Below, piece after piece: positions 41,997 through 50,816 of a stretch of 64,000 bases of DNA. How positions within the stretch are numbered: the first letter of the stretch is position 1; every line of letters starts with the position of its first letter. The DNA lies in NCBI GenBank assembly GCA_900313615.1, contig OMRP01000001.1:186001-250000 (forward strand), read 5' to 3'. The translations under genes were made by a program, and so were the position numbers. The notes below the pieces were generated by a model, which was given only the letters and a program-made list of their open reading frames with translations, was not told where the DNA came from and ran no database searches. Source of the DNA: an uncultured Prevotellaceae bacterium. GTDB lineage: Bacteria > Bacteroidota > Bacteroidia > Bacteroidales > Bacteroidaceae.

Positions 41997-44333
41997 CTAT
42001 TTTTCCCTTATGATGTGCAAGTCGCGTTGCGGGAAAGGAATATTGATGTTGTTGGCGTTCAGAGTGTTGTATACGGCCTCCAATATCTCGCCATCGTTGC
42101 TGTATTGGGTGGCTACGGGCACCCAGGCCAGCACCTTCAGGTTGATGCTGCTGTCGCCGAACTCACGTAGCACCACACGCACGCCACGTTTCTTGTTTAC
42201 GCAATCCAATTTGCTCACCGCATCGATAATCAACTGTTTGCATTTGGCGATGTCGGTGCCATAGGCCACGCCCACCTCTAGAATATCTAGTTCATAGCCG
42301 TGGTTGCGGGTCATGTTCTTATAGTTTTTCGTAAACAGTTGGCTATTCTGGAAAGATATCTGTGAACCGTCGATGGCATCCACCGTTGTGCTCACATAAC
42401 TGATGCTGCTTACCTTGCCCCGCACACCATCAACCATAATCCAGTCGCCGATTTTGATGCGTCCCGCCATCAGCGATATGCCGTAGTAGATATTCTCCAA
42501 GATGTCTTTCGAAGCGAAACCCAAACCTGCCGACAAACCACCCGATACGTAAACTAGCCATGTGAAACTGATATGGCATAAACCAAGGCTCACCAACAGC
42601 CAGATGCCCCAGATGAGAACTTGAAGCACATTCTTTGCCATCATCATGCGGCTGTCGGCAGTCTTCGGATCCTTTTGGACAAAATAATGATGTAGGAATG
42701 CTTTCGATGCCTTGCTGATGAATGAGAACACGAACCACAGTATCACCACCATGGCGATGTTGAGGAAACTGACACTGAAATTTTTCGTTTTGATGAACTG
42801 ATATGTGAACACACGCCAGGTGACATCACTCAAGTTGAACACGTCGGCGGCCCAATAGATGGCGATGATGATGGAGAGAACTCCCATCGTAGGCAGCAGC
42901 ACACGGTAGAGCAGGTGGTAGAACCACGACTTCGTGATGGGCTTGTTGTCCATGTCGTGCCGTTTGCCGTATGCATCCACCCATTGTCTCACACAAGTGA
43001 TGGTCAGAATGCAGGTGAGCTGCATAATCCACCAGATAAGCAACTGCACGCTCAGAAGGGTGTAGCCTGACCAACTTGAGACCAATGCCACGACAAACAC
43101 CAACAATGAGATGTAACTGTAGAACATGTCGCTGCGTGGGATGTTCTTGTTGTGTCGCCGTATCACGCTCCATTGCCACAGGGTGCACACCAATAAGATG
43201 GGCGGGAATACCATATTCACCAGGTCGTTGGGGATGAGCACCACGCGGAAGGTGATGACGATGAACCCCACTATCACCAAAGGCATATAGATGCGGAAGG
43301 CACTCTTTATCTGTGTGGAGTCGACGCGCAGTAGTAACGAGATAAGAATGACACCTAGCAACCAGGCATATTGCATCAGTAGACCACTGGCCATGATGAT
43401 GAAATTGTGGTTGGTGGTCAGTCGGGCGATGAACAGGATGATGGCAAAGGTCACTACTGTACTGGCCAGTGCGATGCATGTGCGTTTTGCCATGAAGGTA
43501 TCGGTGCGCAGCCGCTTGGGAAGAAGAAAACGCAACACCACGAAATTGATGGCGATGGCTAGCAACGCATAGCCAATCACAATGATGAAGAGGAGGACAA
43601 TCACGCGGCTGTCCCATTGTGAGCGCACGTGTCGGTAAGGCTCATATTTTTCGGATACAGCGTCTTTTGTCTGCGACAGACGGGCACCCAATTGCGAGAG
43701 AATCTTGAAATAGTTGTCGCCACCATTGATGAAGATATTGTTCTGTATCTCATAATAGCGCTTGCTGGCATAATCGTTCAGGTTCTTCAGTCGCTCCTCG
43801 GTGTCGTGGTAATAATGGATATAGTCGCTGATACTCTGACGGTTTTCCTCCAAAGTGCGCTTGATGTTCACGGCAAGTGCCAGACACACTGTACGGTCAA
43901 TAGCTGCCTTTTCACTCAGCATACGTGTCGACATGGTGTTTAGGCTCGTCACCAGACTGTCGTAGCGTGCTATCTCATTCTCATATTTGTCAACGATATT
44001 GCGGAATGGCAGCAACATGCGACGGAAATTGTGATACATCTCCGTGGCCTCATGACAGGCATAAGTAAGGTCGAACACGTAGTCGGACTTCTGCGAATAG
44101 AGCATCAGCGCATTTTGGTTGCTGCGACGAACGATCGACATCAATTCCTGGAACACCATTTGGCGCATCAACTTGCTGCTCTCTGCCTGCTCTTGCTGGT
44201 CTTGATAATAATAGGTCAACTCCTGGCGAAGGATGGACAGCGTGTTGTCAAGGTTGGCCTCCTTCAGCACGGCATGGGCGGGGCGACACAAGCCCAGCAG
44301 CAAAAACAATAGTATATATAGCCTGAATTTCAT
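41997..44333 (-). CDS. MscS-family mechanosensitive channel, large form
   Basis: A 778-residue membrane protein. A signal peptide (about 1-22) is followed by a periplasmic helical region with coiled coils (about 25-240), many TM helices (about 245-560) and a C-terminal MscS pore and beta domain with GGLSAGLGFASKDILENIYY (the Gly/Ala-rich pore helix), KIGDWIMVDGVRGKV and ATQYSNDGEI-like end. It releases solutes on hypo-osmotic shock. Size and layout resemble MscK/YbdG-type extended members. Single gene on the minus strand. Confidence 0.88.
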   Translation of the reverse strand: MKFRLYILLFLLLGLCRPAHAVLKEANLDNTLSILRQELTYYYQDQQEQAESSKLMRQMVFQELMSIVRRSNQNALMLYSQKSDYVFDLTYACHEATEMYHNFRRMLLPFRNIVDKYENEIARYDSLVTSLNTMSTRMLSEKAAIDRTVCLALAVNIKRTLEENRQSISDYIHYYHDTEERLKNLNDYASKRYYEIQNNIFINGGDNYFKILSQLGARLSQTKDAVSEKYEPYRHVRSQWDSRVIVLLFIIVIGYALLAIAINFVVLRFLLPKRLRTDTFMAKRTCIALASTVVTFAIILFIARLTTNHNFIIMASGLLMQYAWLLGVILISLLLRVDSTQIKSAFRIYMPLVIVGFIVITFRVVLIPNDLVNMVFPPILLVCTLWQWSVIRRHNKNIPRSDMFYSYISLLVFVVALVSSWSGYTLLSVQLLIWWIMQLTCILTITCVRQWVDAYGKRHDMDNKPITKSWFYHLLYRVLLPTMGVLSIIIAIYWAADVFNLSDVTWRVFTYQFIKTKNFSVSFLNIAMVVILWFVFSFISKASKAFLHHYFVQKDPKTADSRMMMAKNVLQVLIWGIWLLVSLGLCHISFTWLVYVSGGLSAGLGFASKDILENIYYGISLMAGRIKIGDWIMVDGVRGKVSSISYVSTTVDAIDGSQISFQNSQLFTKNYKNMTRNHGYELDILEVGVAYGTDIAKCKQLIIDAVSKLDCVNKKRGVRVVLREFGDSSINLKVLAWVPVATQYSNDGEILEAVYNTLNANNINIPFPQRDLHIIREK

Positions 44334-44435
44334 CGGTTATAACGCTAATCATGCAAAAACAAGGCAAAGTTCATGATTTTTCCCCAATTATCCAAACAAA
44401 ATCTACCAATTATCTATTTTATTCCCTTTTTTTAC

Positions 44436-44443
44436 TACTTTTG
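44436..44443 (+). promoter_or_regulatory. Promoter -7 box upstream of the BadF-type kinase gene
   Basis: TACTTTTG fits TAnnTTTG, 68 bp before ATG 44512. The -33 box is unclear. Confidence 0.45.
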
Positions 44444-44511
44444 CATGAGAATTCATAATTCTCAATTCATCATAACTCGTTATCACGAAAAACCTCAAAT
44501 CTCAAACCTCA

Positions 44512-45357
44512 ATGCTCCTCATAGCCGACAGCGGAAGTACCAAGACCCATTGGGCGCTCCTCCAAGATAACGAAGTGCGGGCGGAAATACGCTCACAAGG
44601 TATCAACCCCTTCTTCCAAGACAACGAGCGTATTCGCCAGATTGTCAAGATGGAACTGGCCTATCCCCTGCGAGCGCAAGGGACAGAGCCTGACGCCATT
44701 TCCGAAATCCATTTCTATGGCGCTGGACTGCGCGACGAGATGAAATCACGTGTCGTTGGTGTGCTCCAGCATATTTTTCCTAATGCTTCCATTGAAGCAC
44801 AGTCCGACCTCCTCGCCGCGGCACGGGCATTGTGTGGACACGACGAGGGCATAGCGTGCATCCTCGGCACGGGGTCGAACTCGGGTCTTTACGATGGCGC
44901 TAACATCGTGGCGAACATACCGCCGTTGGGTTTCATCCTCGGCGATGAAGGCAGTGGCGCCGTGCTCGGAAAACTATTTCTCGGTTCTCTGCTCAAAGGG
45001 CTGATTTCCAATGATATAAAAGAGGAATATTTGAGTGATACAGGAGAAGATGTGGCCGACGTCATCGACAAGGTGTACCGTCAACCATTGCCAAATCGTT
45101 ACCTCGCCCACACTGCGAAATTCATTCACCAGCACATAGACAACCCCAAACTGCATCAACTGGTGGTTGACAATTTCCGCGCGTTCCTGCAACGCAATGT
45201 GGCACTATATCAGCGTCCCGACTTGGCGGTGAACGCTGTGGGTAGCATCGCATGGTTCTTCAAGGACCAGTGGCACGAGGCACTTGCATCTGAACACCTC
45301 ATCCCTGGCACTATCCTCCAAGCACCCATCCAAGGACTTATCGATTACCACCGATAA
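44512..45357 (+). CDS. BadF/BadG-type ATPase, likely N-acetylglucosamine or muramic-acid sugar kinase
   Basis: A 281-residue cytoplasmic ASKHA-fold protein. Phosphate-1 motif DSGSTKTHWAL (residues 6-16), a central LGTGSNSGLYDG and PLGFILGDEGSGAVLG (the metal/adenosine segment) are typical of the N-acetylglucosamine kinase-like branch of the BadF family in Bacteroidetes. A role in recycling peptidoglycan amino sugars is likely but not proven. It is divergent from the channel gene and is followed by a 300-bp AT-rich repeat tract before the nuo operon. Confidence 0.83.
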   Translation: MLLIADSGSTKTHWALLQDNEVRAEIRSQGINPFFQDNERIRQIVKMELAYPLRAQGTEPDAISEIHFYGAGLRDEMKSRVVGVLQHIFPNASIEAQSDLLAAARALCGHDEGIACILGTGSNSGLYDGANIVANIPPLGFILGDEGSGAVLGKLFLGSLLKGLISNDIKEEYLSDTGEDVADVIDKVYRQPLPNRYLAHTAKFIHQHIDNPKLHQLVVDNFRAFLQRNVALYQRPDLAVNAVGSIAWFFKDQWHEALASEHLIPGTILQAPIQGLIDYHR

Positions 45358-45369
45358 GTCCATTATTTC

Positions 45370-45615
45370 TTTTTTTCATCTTTAATTTTTTCATCTTCCC
45401 ATCTCTTTTCATCTTTTAATTTTTTAATATTTTAATTTTTTCATCTTCCCACCTCTTTTCATCTTTTAATTTTTTAATTTTTTCATCTTCCCGTCTCTTT
45501 TCATCTTTTAATTTTTTAATTTTTTCATCTTCCCATCTCTTTTCATCTTTTAATTTTTTAATTTTTTCATCTTCCCATCTCTTTTCATCTTTTAATTTTT
45601 TAATATTTTAATTTT
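45370..45615. repeat. AT-rich tandem array, unit about 42 bp
   Basis: Five to six imperfect tandem copies of TTTTCATCTTTTAATTTTTT plus AATTTTTTCATCTTCCC(A/G)TCTC, between the kinase gene and the nuo promoter. No ORF. Shorter TTTTTAATTTTTT words of the same type occur before several genes in the window. Confidence 0.85.
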
Positions 45616-45621
45616 TATTAT

Positions 45622-45629
45622 TACCTTTG
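45622..45629 (+). promoter_or_regulatory. Promoter -7 box of the nuo operon
   Basis: TACCTTTG matches TAnnTTTG, 43 bp before nuoA. Upstream the DNA is a pure A/T repeat, so no clear -33 box can be chosen. Confidence 0.5.
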
Positions 45630-45671
45630 CACCCACTTTGTGACAGCAAATATTTAAATCCATAATATTAT

Positions 45672-46022
45672 ATGAATTTCACTTTGTTAGTTACCGTTAT
45701 ACTAACGGCTATCACCTTGGTGGCGGCTGCTTATGTCATCGCCAAGTTGCTTGGACCGCGAACGTACAACAAAGTAAAAGGAGAACCATTCGAGTGTGGC
45801 ATTCCGACACACGGCAGTTCATGGCTGCCCGTGTCCATCGGGTTTTACCTCTTTGCTATCCTTTTCTTGATGTTCGACGTTGAAACGGTCTTCCTCTACC
45901 CATGGGCGGTAGTGGTGCAGAAATTCGGTGTCATGGCACTCGTCAGCATCGGATTCTTCTTGTTGGTTCTCGTATTTGGACTTGCCTATGCATGGCGGAA
46001 AGGAGCGTTGGAATGGAAATAA
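45672..46022 (+). CDS. nuoA: NADH-quinone oxidoreductase subunit A
   Basis: A 116-residue membrane subunit of complex I with three TM helices (about 3-23, 57-77, 85-106) and the family segment [20 protein letters not shown] and [16 protein letters not shown] (the conserved D-V-E). First gene of a ten-gene nuo operon. It ends LEWK, and its stop lies 10 bp inside nuoB. Confidence 0.95.
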   Translation: MNFTLLVTVILTAITLVAAAYVIAKLLGPRTYNKVKGEPFECGIPTHGSSWLPVSIGFYLFAILFLMFDVETVFLYPWAVVVQKFGVMALVSIGFFLLVLVFGLAYAWRKGALEWK

Positions 46023-46645
46023 AAAATCCTAAGATCAAAGGCATTCCTTTCGACGAGTTCAAAGACAATGAATCGCTCGAGGCTCTCGTCAAGGAACTGA
46101 ACGAGGGCGGGGTGAACGTCATCACCGGCTCCCTCGACCAACTCATCAACTGGGGCAGGGCCAACTCGCTGTGGTCACTCACTTTCGCCACCTCATGTTG
46201 TGGCATCGAGTTCATGGCCGTGGGATGCGCTCGTTACGACTTCGCACGCTTCGGCTTCGAGGTGACACGTAACTCACCACGACAGGCCGACCTCATCATG
46301 TGTGCTGGCACCATCACCAACAAGATGGCACCGGTGTTCAAACGACTCTACGACCAGATGGCTGAACCTAAATACGTCATCGCCGTAGGAGGATGCGCCA
46401 TCTCTGGCGGACCTTTCAAGTCGAGTTACCACGTGGTCAACGGCATCGACCGCATCGTGCCTGTCGATGTCTTCGTTCCAGGATGTCCACCGCGCCCAGA
46501 AGCCATACTCTACGGCATGATGCAGTTGCAACGGAAAGTAAAGGTGGAGAAATTCCTCGGTGGCGTAAACCGCAAGGAAAAACCCATCGTCGTGACCGAC
46601 GTGCCCGAAAACTTCAAACAGGAAATCAAGGAGGAGGAACAGTGA
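46013..46645 (+). CDS. nuoB: NADH-quinone oxidoreductase subunit B
   Basis: A 210-residue peripheral subunit holding the terminal 4Fe-4S cluster N2 that passes electrons to quinone. ATG 46013 ([10 protein letters not shown]) is chosen; the longer frame from 45902 overlaps most of the nuoA 3' half. N2 ligands are visible: [12 protein letters not shown], the Cys in [10 protein letters not shown] and [10 protein letters not shown]. Overlaps nuoA by 10 bp and ends 1 bp before nuoCD. Confidence 0.95.
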   Translation: MEIKNPKIKGIPFDEFKDNESLEALVKELNEGGVNVITGSLDQLINWGRANSLWSLTFATSCCGIEFMAVGCARYDFARFGFEVTRNSPRQADLIMCAGTITNKMAPVFKRLYDQMAEPKYVIAVGGCAISGGPFKSSYHVVNGIDRIVPVDVFVPGCPPRPEAILYGMMQLQRKVKVEKFLGGVNRKEKPIVVTDVPENFKQEIKEEEQ

Positions 46646-46646
46646 T

Positions 46647-48215
46647 ATGAAACTCGATTTTAAACTCATACCCATCAAAGGCTTCGATCAGGAAATGGCC
46701 AAACTGAAAAACGAACGCCATTTCGACTTCCTCGTCACCATCGTCGGCGAAGACTTCGGCGAAGAGGGGCTCGGAGCCGTCTATATCCTCGAGAATACTG
46801 ACACACACGAGCGCATGGCCGTCAAGACGGTCAATGACGACCGCAACAATCCTTATATCCCCACTGTGAGCCACCTGTGGAAAGGGGCTGAGATGCTTGA
46901 ACGTGAGGTCTACGACTTCTATGGCATCGTCTTCACGGGACATAAGGACATGCGTCGCCTTTACCTGCGCACTGATTTCAAGGGGTTCCCCTTCCGCAAG
47001 GACTATGACGTGAAGAAGGACGAGAACGACTTCCCTCTCACCGATGACGTGGAACCAGACTACACCGTGGAATATGAACTTACCGATGATGGTACGCTGC
47101 GCGAGATACAACACAAGTTGTTCACCGACGACGACTATGTCATCAATATCGGTCCGCAGCACCCCGCCACACACGGTGTGCTCCGTCTGCAGACCATCCT
47201 CGACGGAGAGACCATCCGAAAAGTGTATCCCCATTGTGGATATATCCACCGTGGCATAGAGAAGATGTGCGAGAGCTATACCTATCCGCAGGCACTTGCT
47301 CTCACCGACCGCCTCGATTACCTCTCGGCCATGATGAACCGTCACGCTCTGTGCTCGGTCATCGAAGAGGCCATGGGCATCGAACTCACCGACCGCATCA
47401 AGTACATCCGCACGATGATGGATGAGCTGCAGCGTCTCGACTCACACCTCCTCTTCTACGGATGCTGTGCACAGGACCTCGGCGCACTTACCGCCTTTAT
47501 CTACGGCATGCGCGACCGTGAACAGGTGCTCAACGTGATGGAGGAAACTACGGGCGGACGACTCATACAGAACTACTACCGCATCGGTGGATGCCAGGAC
47601 GACATCGACCCCAATTTCGCGGAGAACGTGAAAAAGCTCTGCCAGTACCTCAAACCGAAGTTCAAGGAGTTCCACGACATCTTCACGGGCAACGTCATCC
47701 TGCACAACCGTTTCGAAGGTGTGGGCGTGCTCTCCAAGGAAGATGCCATATCCTACGGATGTACGGGTGGTACGGGACGTGCCGCTGGATGGGCGAACGA
47801 TGTGCGCAAGAACCATCCCTATGACATGTACGACAAGGTCGACTTCGAACAGATTACCTTCACCGAGGGCGACAGCTTCGCCCGTTACATGGTGCGTATG
47901 AAGGAGATGGAACAGAGTGTGCGCATTCTTGAGCAACTGGCTGACAATATCCCTGCAGGCGACTTCTACATCAAACAGAAACCTATCATCAAAGTACCTG
48001 AGGGACAGTGGTATACGTCATGCGAGGGCTCGCGTGGTGAGATAGGCGTCTACCTCGACTCACGAGGCGACAAGATGCCTTACCGCCTGAAGTTCCGCCC
48101 CATGGGTCTGCCTCTCGTGTCGGCCATGGACCAGATGTTGCGCGGAGAGAAAATCGCCGACCTCATCGCCGTGGGAGCTACCCTCGACTATGTCATCCCG
48201 GATATCGATAGATGA
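46647..48215 (+). CDS. nuoCD: NADH-quinone oxidoreductase fused subunit C/D
   Basis: A 522-residue fusion. NuoC part (about 1-140) with EREVYDFYGIVFTGHKDMRR and FRKDY; NuoD part (about 160-522) with NIGPQHPATHGVLRL, the quinone-site region HRGIEKMCESYTYPQ and the C-terminal TLDYVIPDIDR. The fusion is usual in Bacteroidetes and enterobacteria. Forms the quinone-binding module with NuoB. A 115-bp AT-rich gap follows before nuoH. Confidence 0.95.
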   Translation: MKLDFKLIPIKGFDQEMAKLKNERHFDFLVTIVGEDFGEEGLGAVYILENTDTHERMAVKTVNDDRNNPYIPTVSHLWKGAEMLEREVYDFYGIVFTGHKDMRRLYLRTDFKGFPFRKDYDVKKDENDFPLTDDVEPDYTVEYELTDDGTLREIQHKLFTDDDYVINIGPQHPATHGVLRLQTILDGETIRKVYPHCGYIHRGIEKMCESYTYPQALALTDRLDYLSAMMNRHALCSVIEEAMGIELTDRIKYIRTMMDELQRLDSHLLFYGCCAQDLGALTAFIYGMRDREQVLNVMEETTGGRLIQNYYRIGGCQDDIDPNFAENVKKLCQYLKPKFKEFHDIFTGNVILHNRFEGVGVLSKEDAISYGCTGGTGRAAGWANDVRKNHPYDMYDKVDFEQITFTEGDSFARYMVRMKEMEQSVRILEQLADNIPAGDFYIKQKPIIKVPEGQWYTSCEGSRGEIGVYLDSRGDKMPYRLKFRPMGLPLVSAMDQMLRGEKIADLIAVGATLDYVIPDIDR

Positions 48216-48330
48216 TTCTCAAAGTATCTATAGTAACTATAGTATCTCAGAGATAATCTTTTAATATTTTAATAGGAGATAATCCTTTAATTTTTTAATT
48301 TTATAATTTTATAATCTTCCTATATTACAC
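48216..48330. other. AT-rich gap inside the nuo operon
   Basis: Contains CTATAGTA words in tandem (48227-48247) and TTTTAATATTTTAAT-type repeats. No ORF and no promoter box with support. Confidence 0.5.
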
Positions 48331-49413
48331 ATGTTCGATTTTAGTGTAGTAACAAAATGGTTCGATGAACTGCTGCGCAACACCCTCGGTCTAGGTGGGT
48401 TCTGGGCAACGCTCATCGAATGCGTGATCGTCGGTGTGGCCATACTGCTCACGTATGCAGTGTTTGCCATCATCCTGATCTATATGGAACGCAAGGTGTG
48501 CGCCTGGTTCCAGTGCCGTCTCGGACCTACCCGCGTGGGTAAGTGGGGATTGCTGCAGGTGTTCGCCGACGTGTTCAAGATGCTGCAGAAAGAGATTTTC
48601 TTCGTCGACAAGGCCGACAAACTGCTCTATCTCGTGGCACCTTTCCTCGTGCTCATCGCCTCCGTGGGAACCTATTCGTTCCTGCCGTGGAACAAGGGCA
48701 TGGGCATTCTCGACTTTAATGTGGGCATATTCCTGCTCACGGCCATCTCGTCGATAGGTGTCATCGGCATCTTCCTCGCAGGATGGGGCTCGAACAACAA
48801 ATTTGGCGTGGTGTCGGCCATGCGTGGTGCCGTGCAGATGATTTCCTATGAGATGTCGCTCTGCCTGTCTCTCATTGCGGCCGTTGCCCTCACGGGAACC
48901 ATGCAGGTGTCGGGCATCGTAGAGTCGCAGAGCAATGCATGGCTCATCTTCAAGGGACATATTCCGGCGCTTATCGCCTTCGTTATCTTCATCGTGGCGG
49001 GTAACGCCGAGGCTAACCGTGGCCCGTTCGACTTGGCCGAGGCGGAGAGTGAACTTACCGCTGGTTACCATACCGAATACTCGGGTATGGGATTCGGATT
49101 CTTCTACCTCGCCGAATACCTCAATATGTTCGTCATCGCCGGTGTGGCCGCCACCGTTTTCCTCGGTGGATGGATGCCGCTGCATGTGGCTGGCCTCGAT
49201 GGCTTCAACCAGGTGATGGATTATATCCCCGGCTTCGTGTGGTTCCTTGGCAAGGTGTTCATTCTCGTGTGGGTGCTCCTCTGGATAAGATGGACCTTCC
49301 CGCGTCTGCGTATCGACCAGATACTCAAACTCGAATGGAAATACCTCATGCCGCTGAGTCTGCTTAACCTTATTCTAATGACGGTCATCGTCGCATTTGG
49401 ATTACATTGGTAA
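48331..49413 (+). CDS. nuoH: NADH-quinone oxidoreductase subunit H
   Basis: A 360-residue membrane subunit with about eight TM helices that joins the quinone site to the proton-pumping arm. Motifs: YMERKVCAWFQCRLGPTRVG (about 51-70), GNAEANRGPFDLAEAESEL (about 225-243) and EYSGMGFGFFYLAEYLN. Length is normal. Starts after an AT-rich gap; nuoI begins 1 bp after its stop. Confidence 0.95.
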   Translation: MFDFSVVTKWFDELLRNTLGLGGFWATLIECVIVGVAILLTYAVFAIILIYMERKVCAWFQCRLGPTRVGKWGLLQVFADVFKMLQKEIFFVDKADKLLYLVAPFLVLIASVGTYSFLPWNKGMGILDFNVGIFLLTAISSIGVIGIFLAGWGSNNKFGVVSAMRGAVQMISYEMSLCLSLIAAVALTGTMQVSGIVESQSNAWLIFKGHIPALIAFVIFIVAGNAEANRGPFDLAEAESELTAGYHTEYSGMGFGFFYLAEYLNMFVIAGVAATVFLGGWMPLHVAGLDGFNQVMDYIPGFVWFLGKVFILVWVLLWIRWTFPRLRIDQILKLEWKYLMPLSLLNLILMTVIVAFGLHW

Positions 49414-49414
49414 T

Positions 49415-49948
49415 ATGGAAAAGAATCAGTCATATTTCAGCGAGGCCCTAAGTGGGATCAAGTCGCTGCTCACGGGATTCGGTGTCACCATGAAGGAGTA
49501 TTTCACTCCGAAGATTACCGAACAGTATCCTGAAAACAGAAACACCCGACTGCATGTGGCAAAGCGCCACCGTGGACGTCTGGTATTCAACCGCGACGAG
49601 AACGGACAGTATCTTTGCACGGCGTGTACCTTGTGTGAGAAGACGTGCCCCAACGGCACCATCACCATCAAATCGGAGATGCGAGAAGACCCGGAGACGG
49701 GAAAGAAAAAACGTGTGCTCATCGACTACCAGTACGACTTGGGCGAGTGCATGTTCTGCCAACTCTGTGTCAACGCTTGCAACTTCAACGCCATAGCGTT
49801 TACCAACGATTTCGAGAACTCGGTATTCACCAGGGATAAATTGGTGCTTCACCTCGACAAGGAAGAGTACAAGGGCGGGTCGCTGCCTGGACTCATCGAG
49901 GGCGGTGCCGATCTGGAAATCGGAAAATTCAATACGGGAGTAAAATAA
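49415..49948 (+). CDS. nuoI: NADH-quinone oxidoreductase subunit I (two 4Fe-4S clusters)
   Basis: A 177-residue ferredoxin-like subunit. Two cluster-binding motifs are visible: CTACTLCEKTCP and CMFCQLCVNACN. ATG 49415 (MEKNQSYF) is preferred over 49397 because the latter lies inside nuoH. In an enzyme without NuoEFG this subunit is a plausible entry point for electrons from a ferredoxin or other donor. nuoJ follows after 15 bp. Confidence 0.93.
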   Translation: MEKNQSYFSEALSGIKSLLTGFGVTMKEYFTPKITEQYPENRNTRLHVAKRHRGRLVFNRDENGQYLCTACTLCEKTCPNGTITIKSEMREDPETGKKKRVLIDYQYDLGECMFCQLCVNACNFNAIAFTNDFENSVFTRDKLVLHLDKEEYKGGSLPGLIEGGADLEIGKFNTGVK

Positions 49949-49963
49949 CAGGAGGCTTATACA

Positions 49964-50476
49964 ATGACAAATGTTTTTATGTTCATTATACTGGCGGTGG
50001 TTATCCTCGCTGCGGCAGTGCTCAGCGTAACCACCAAACGCATCATGAGGGCGGCCACCTTCCTGCTCTTCGTGCTCTTTGGTGTGGCGGGCATCTATTT
50101 CCTGCTCGATTACACATTCCTCGGCGCGGCGCAGATAAGCGTCTATGCTGGTGGCATCACCATGATTTATATCTTCGCCATCCAACTGGTGTCGAAGCAA
50201 AACCTTCAGGGTATGAAGGAGCACCTGAACAAGTCGAAACTCATCGCTGGTGCCTTGGCGGCGCTCGTCGGTGTGGCGATGATTTTCTTCGTGCTTCTCA
50301 AAAACAGATTCGTTGAGTCGGTGGCCATACCCAATCAGGAGGTGACCATGGATAAGATTGGTTCCACACTCATGGGTGCCGACAAATATCAGTACGTGCT
50401 GCCCTTCGAGTTCATCTCGCTCTTCCTGCTGGCATGTATCATCGGTGGTATCGTAATATCAAGAAAGGACAAGTAA
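49964..50476 (+). CDS. nuoJ: NADH-quinone oxidoreductase subunit J
   Basis: A 170-residue membrane subunit with five TM helices; the segment DYTFLGAAQISVYAGGITMI (TM3, about 45-64) is typical. AGGAGG precedes the ATG, a rare clear Shine-Dalgarno site in this window. nuoK follows after 1 bp. Confidence 0.93.
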   Translation: MTNVFMFIILAVVILAAAVLSVTTKRIMRAATFLLFVLFGVAGIYFLLDYTFLGAAQISVYAGGITMIYIFAIQLVSKQNLQGMKEHLNKSKLIAGALAALVGVAMIFFVLLKNRFVESVAIPNQEVTMDKIGSTLMGADKYQYVLPFEFISLFLLACIIGGIVISRKDK

Positions 50477-50477
50477 T

Positions 50478-50810
50478 ATGTTGGATAGTTTAGCACAAGG
50501 GGTCATCCCCGCAGAGTTTTTCGTCGTGCTCAGCACGCTGTTGTTCTTCATCGGAGTGTTCGGTTTCGTCACCCGGAGGAACTTGATTGCCATGCTCATC
50601 TCCGTAGAACTTGTTCTTAATGCGGTCGACATGAACTTCGCCGTCTTCAACCGTCTGCTCTTCCCCGACCAGATGGAGGGAATGTTCTTCACACTCTTCT
50701 CCATCGGCGTGAGTGCCGCGGAAACGGCGGTGGCCATCGCCATCATCATCAATGTGTACCGGCGCTTCCACAGCGACCAGGTTAACGCTATCGAAAACAT
50801 GAAATTATAA
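50478..50810 (+). CDS. nuoK: NADH-quinone oxidoreductase subunit K
   Basis: A 110-residue membrane subunit with three TM helices and the conserved Glu residues in LIAMLISVELVLNAVDMNF (TM2) and SAAETAVAIAIII (TM3), which are part of the proton path. nuoL starts 6 bp later. Confidence 0.94.
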   Translation: MLDSLAQGVIPAEFFVVLSTLLFFIGVFGFVTRRNLIAMLISVELVLNAVDMNFAVFNRLLFPDQMEGMFFTLFSIGVSAAETAVAIAIIINVYRRFHSDQVNAIENMKL

Positions 50811-50816
50811 TGCGTC

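Noticed and set aside
45370-45615. AT-rich tandem repeats considered as an origin or iteron array
   Set aside because: No replication gene, no DnaA-box-like words, and the same A/T words occur before many genes.
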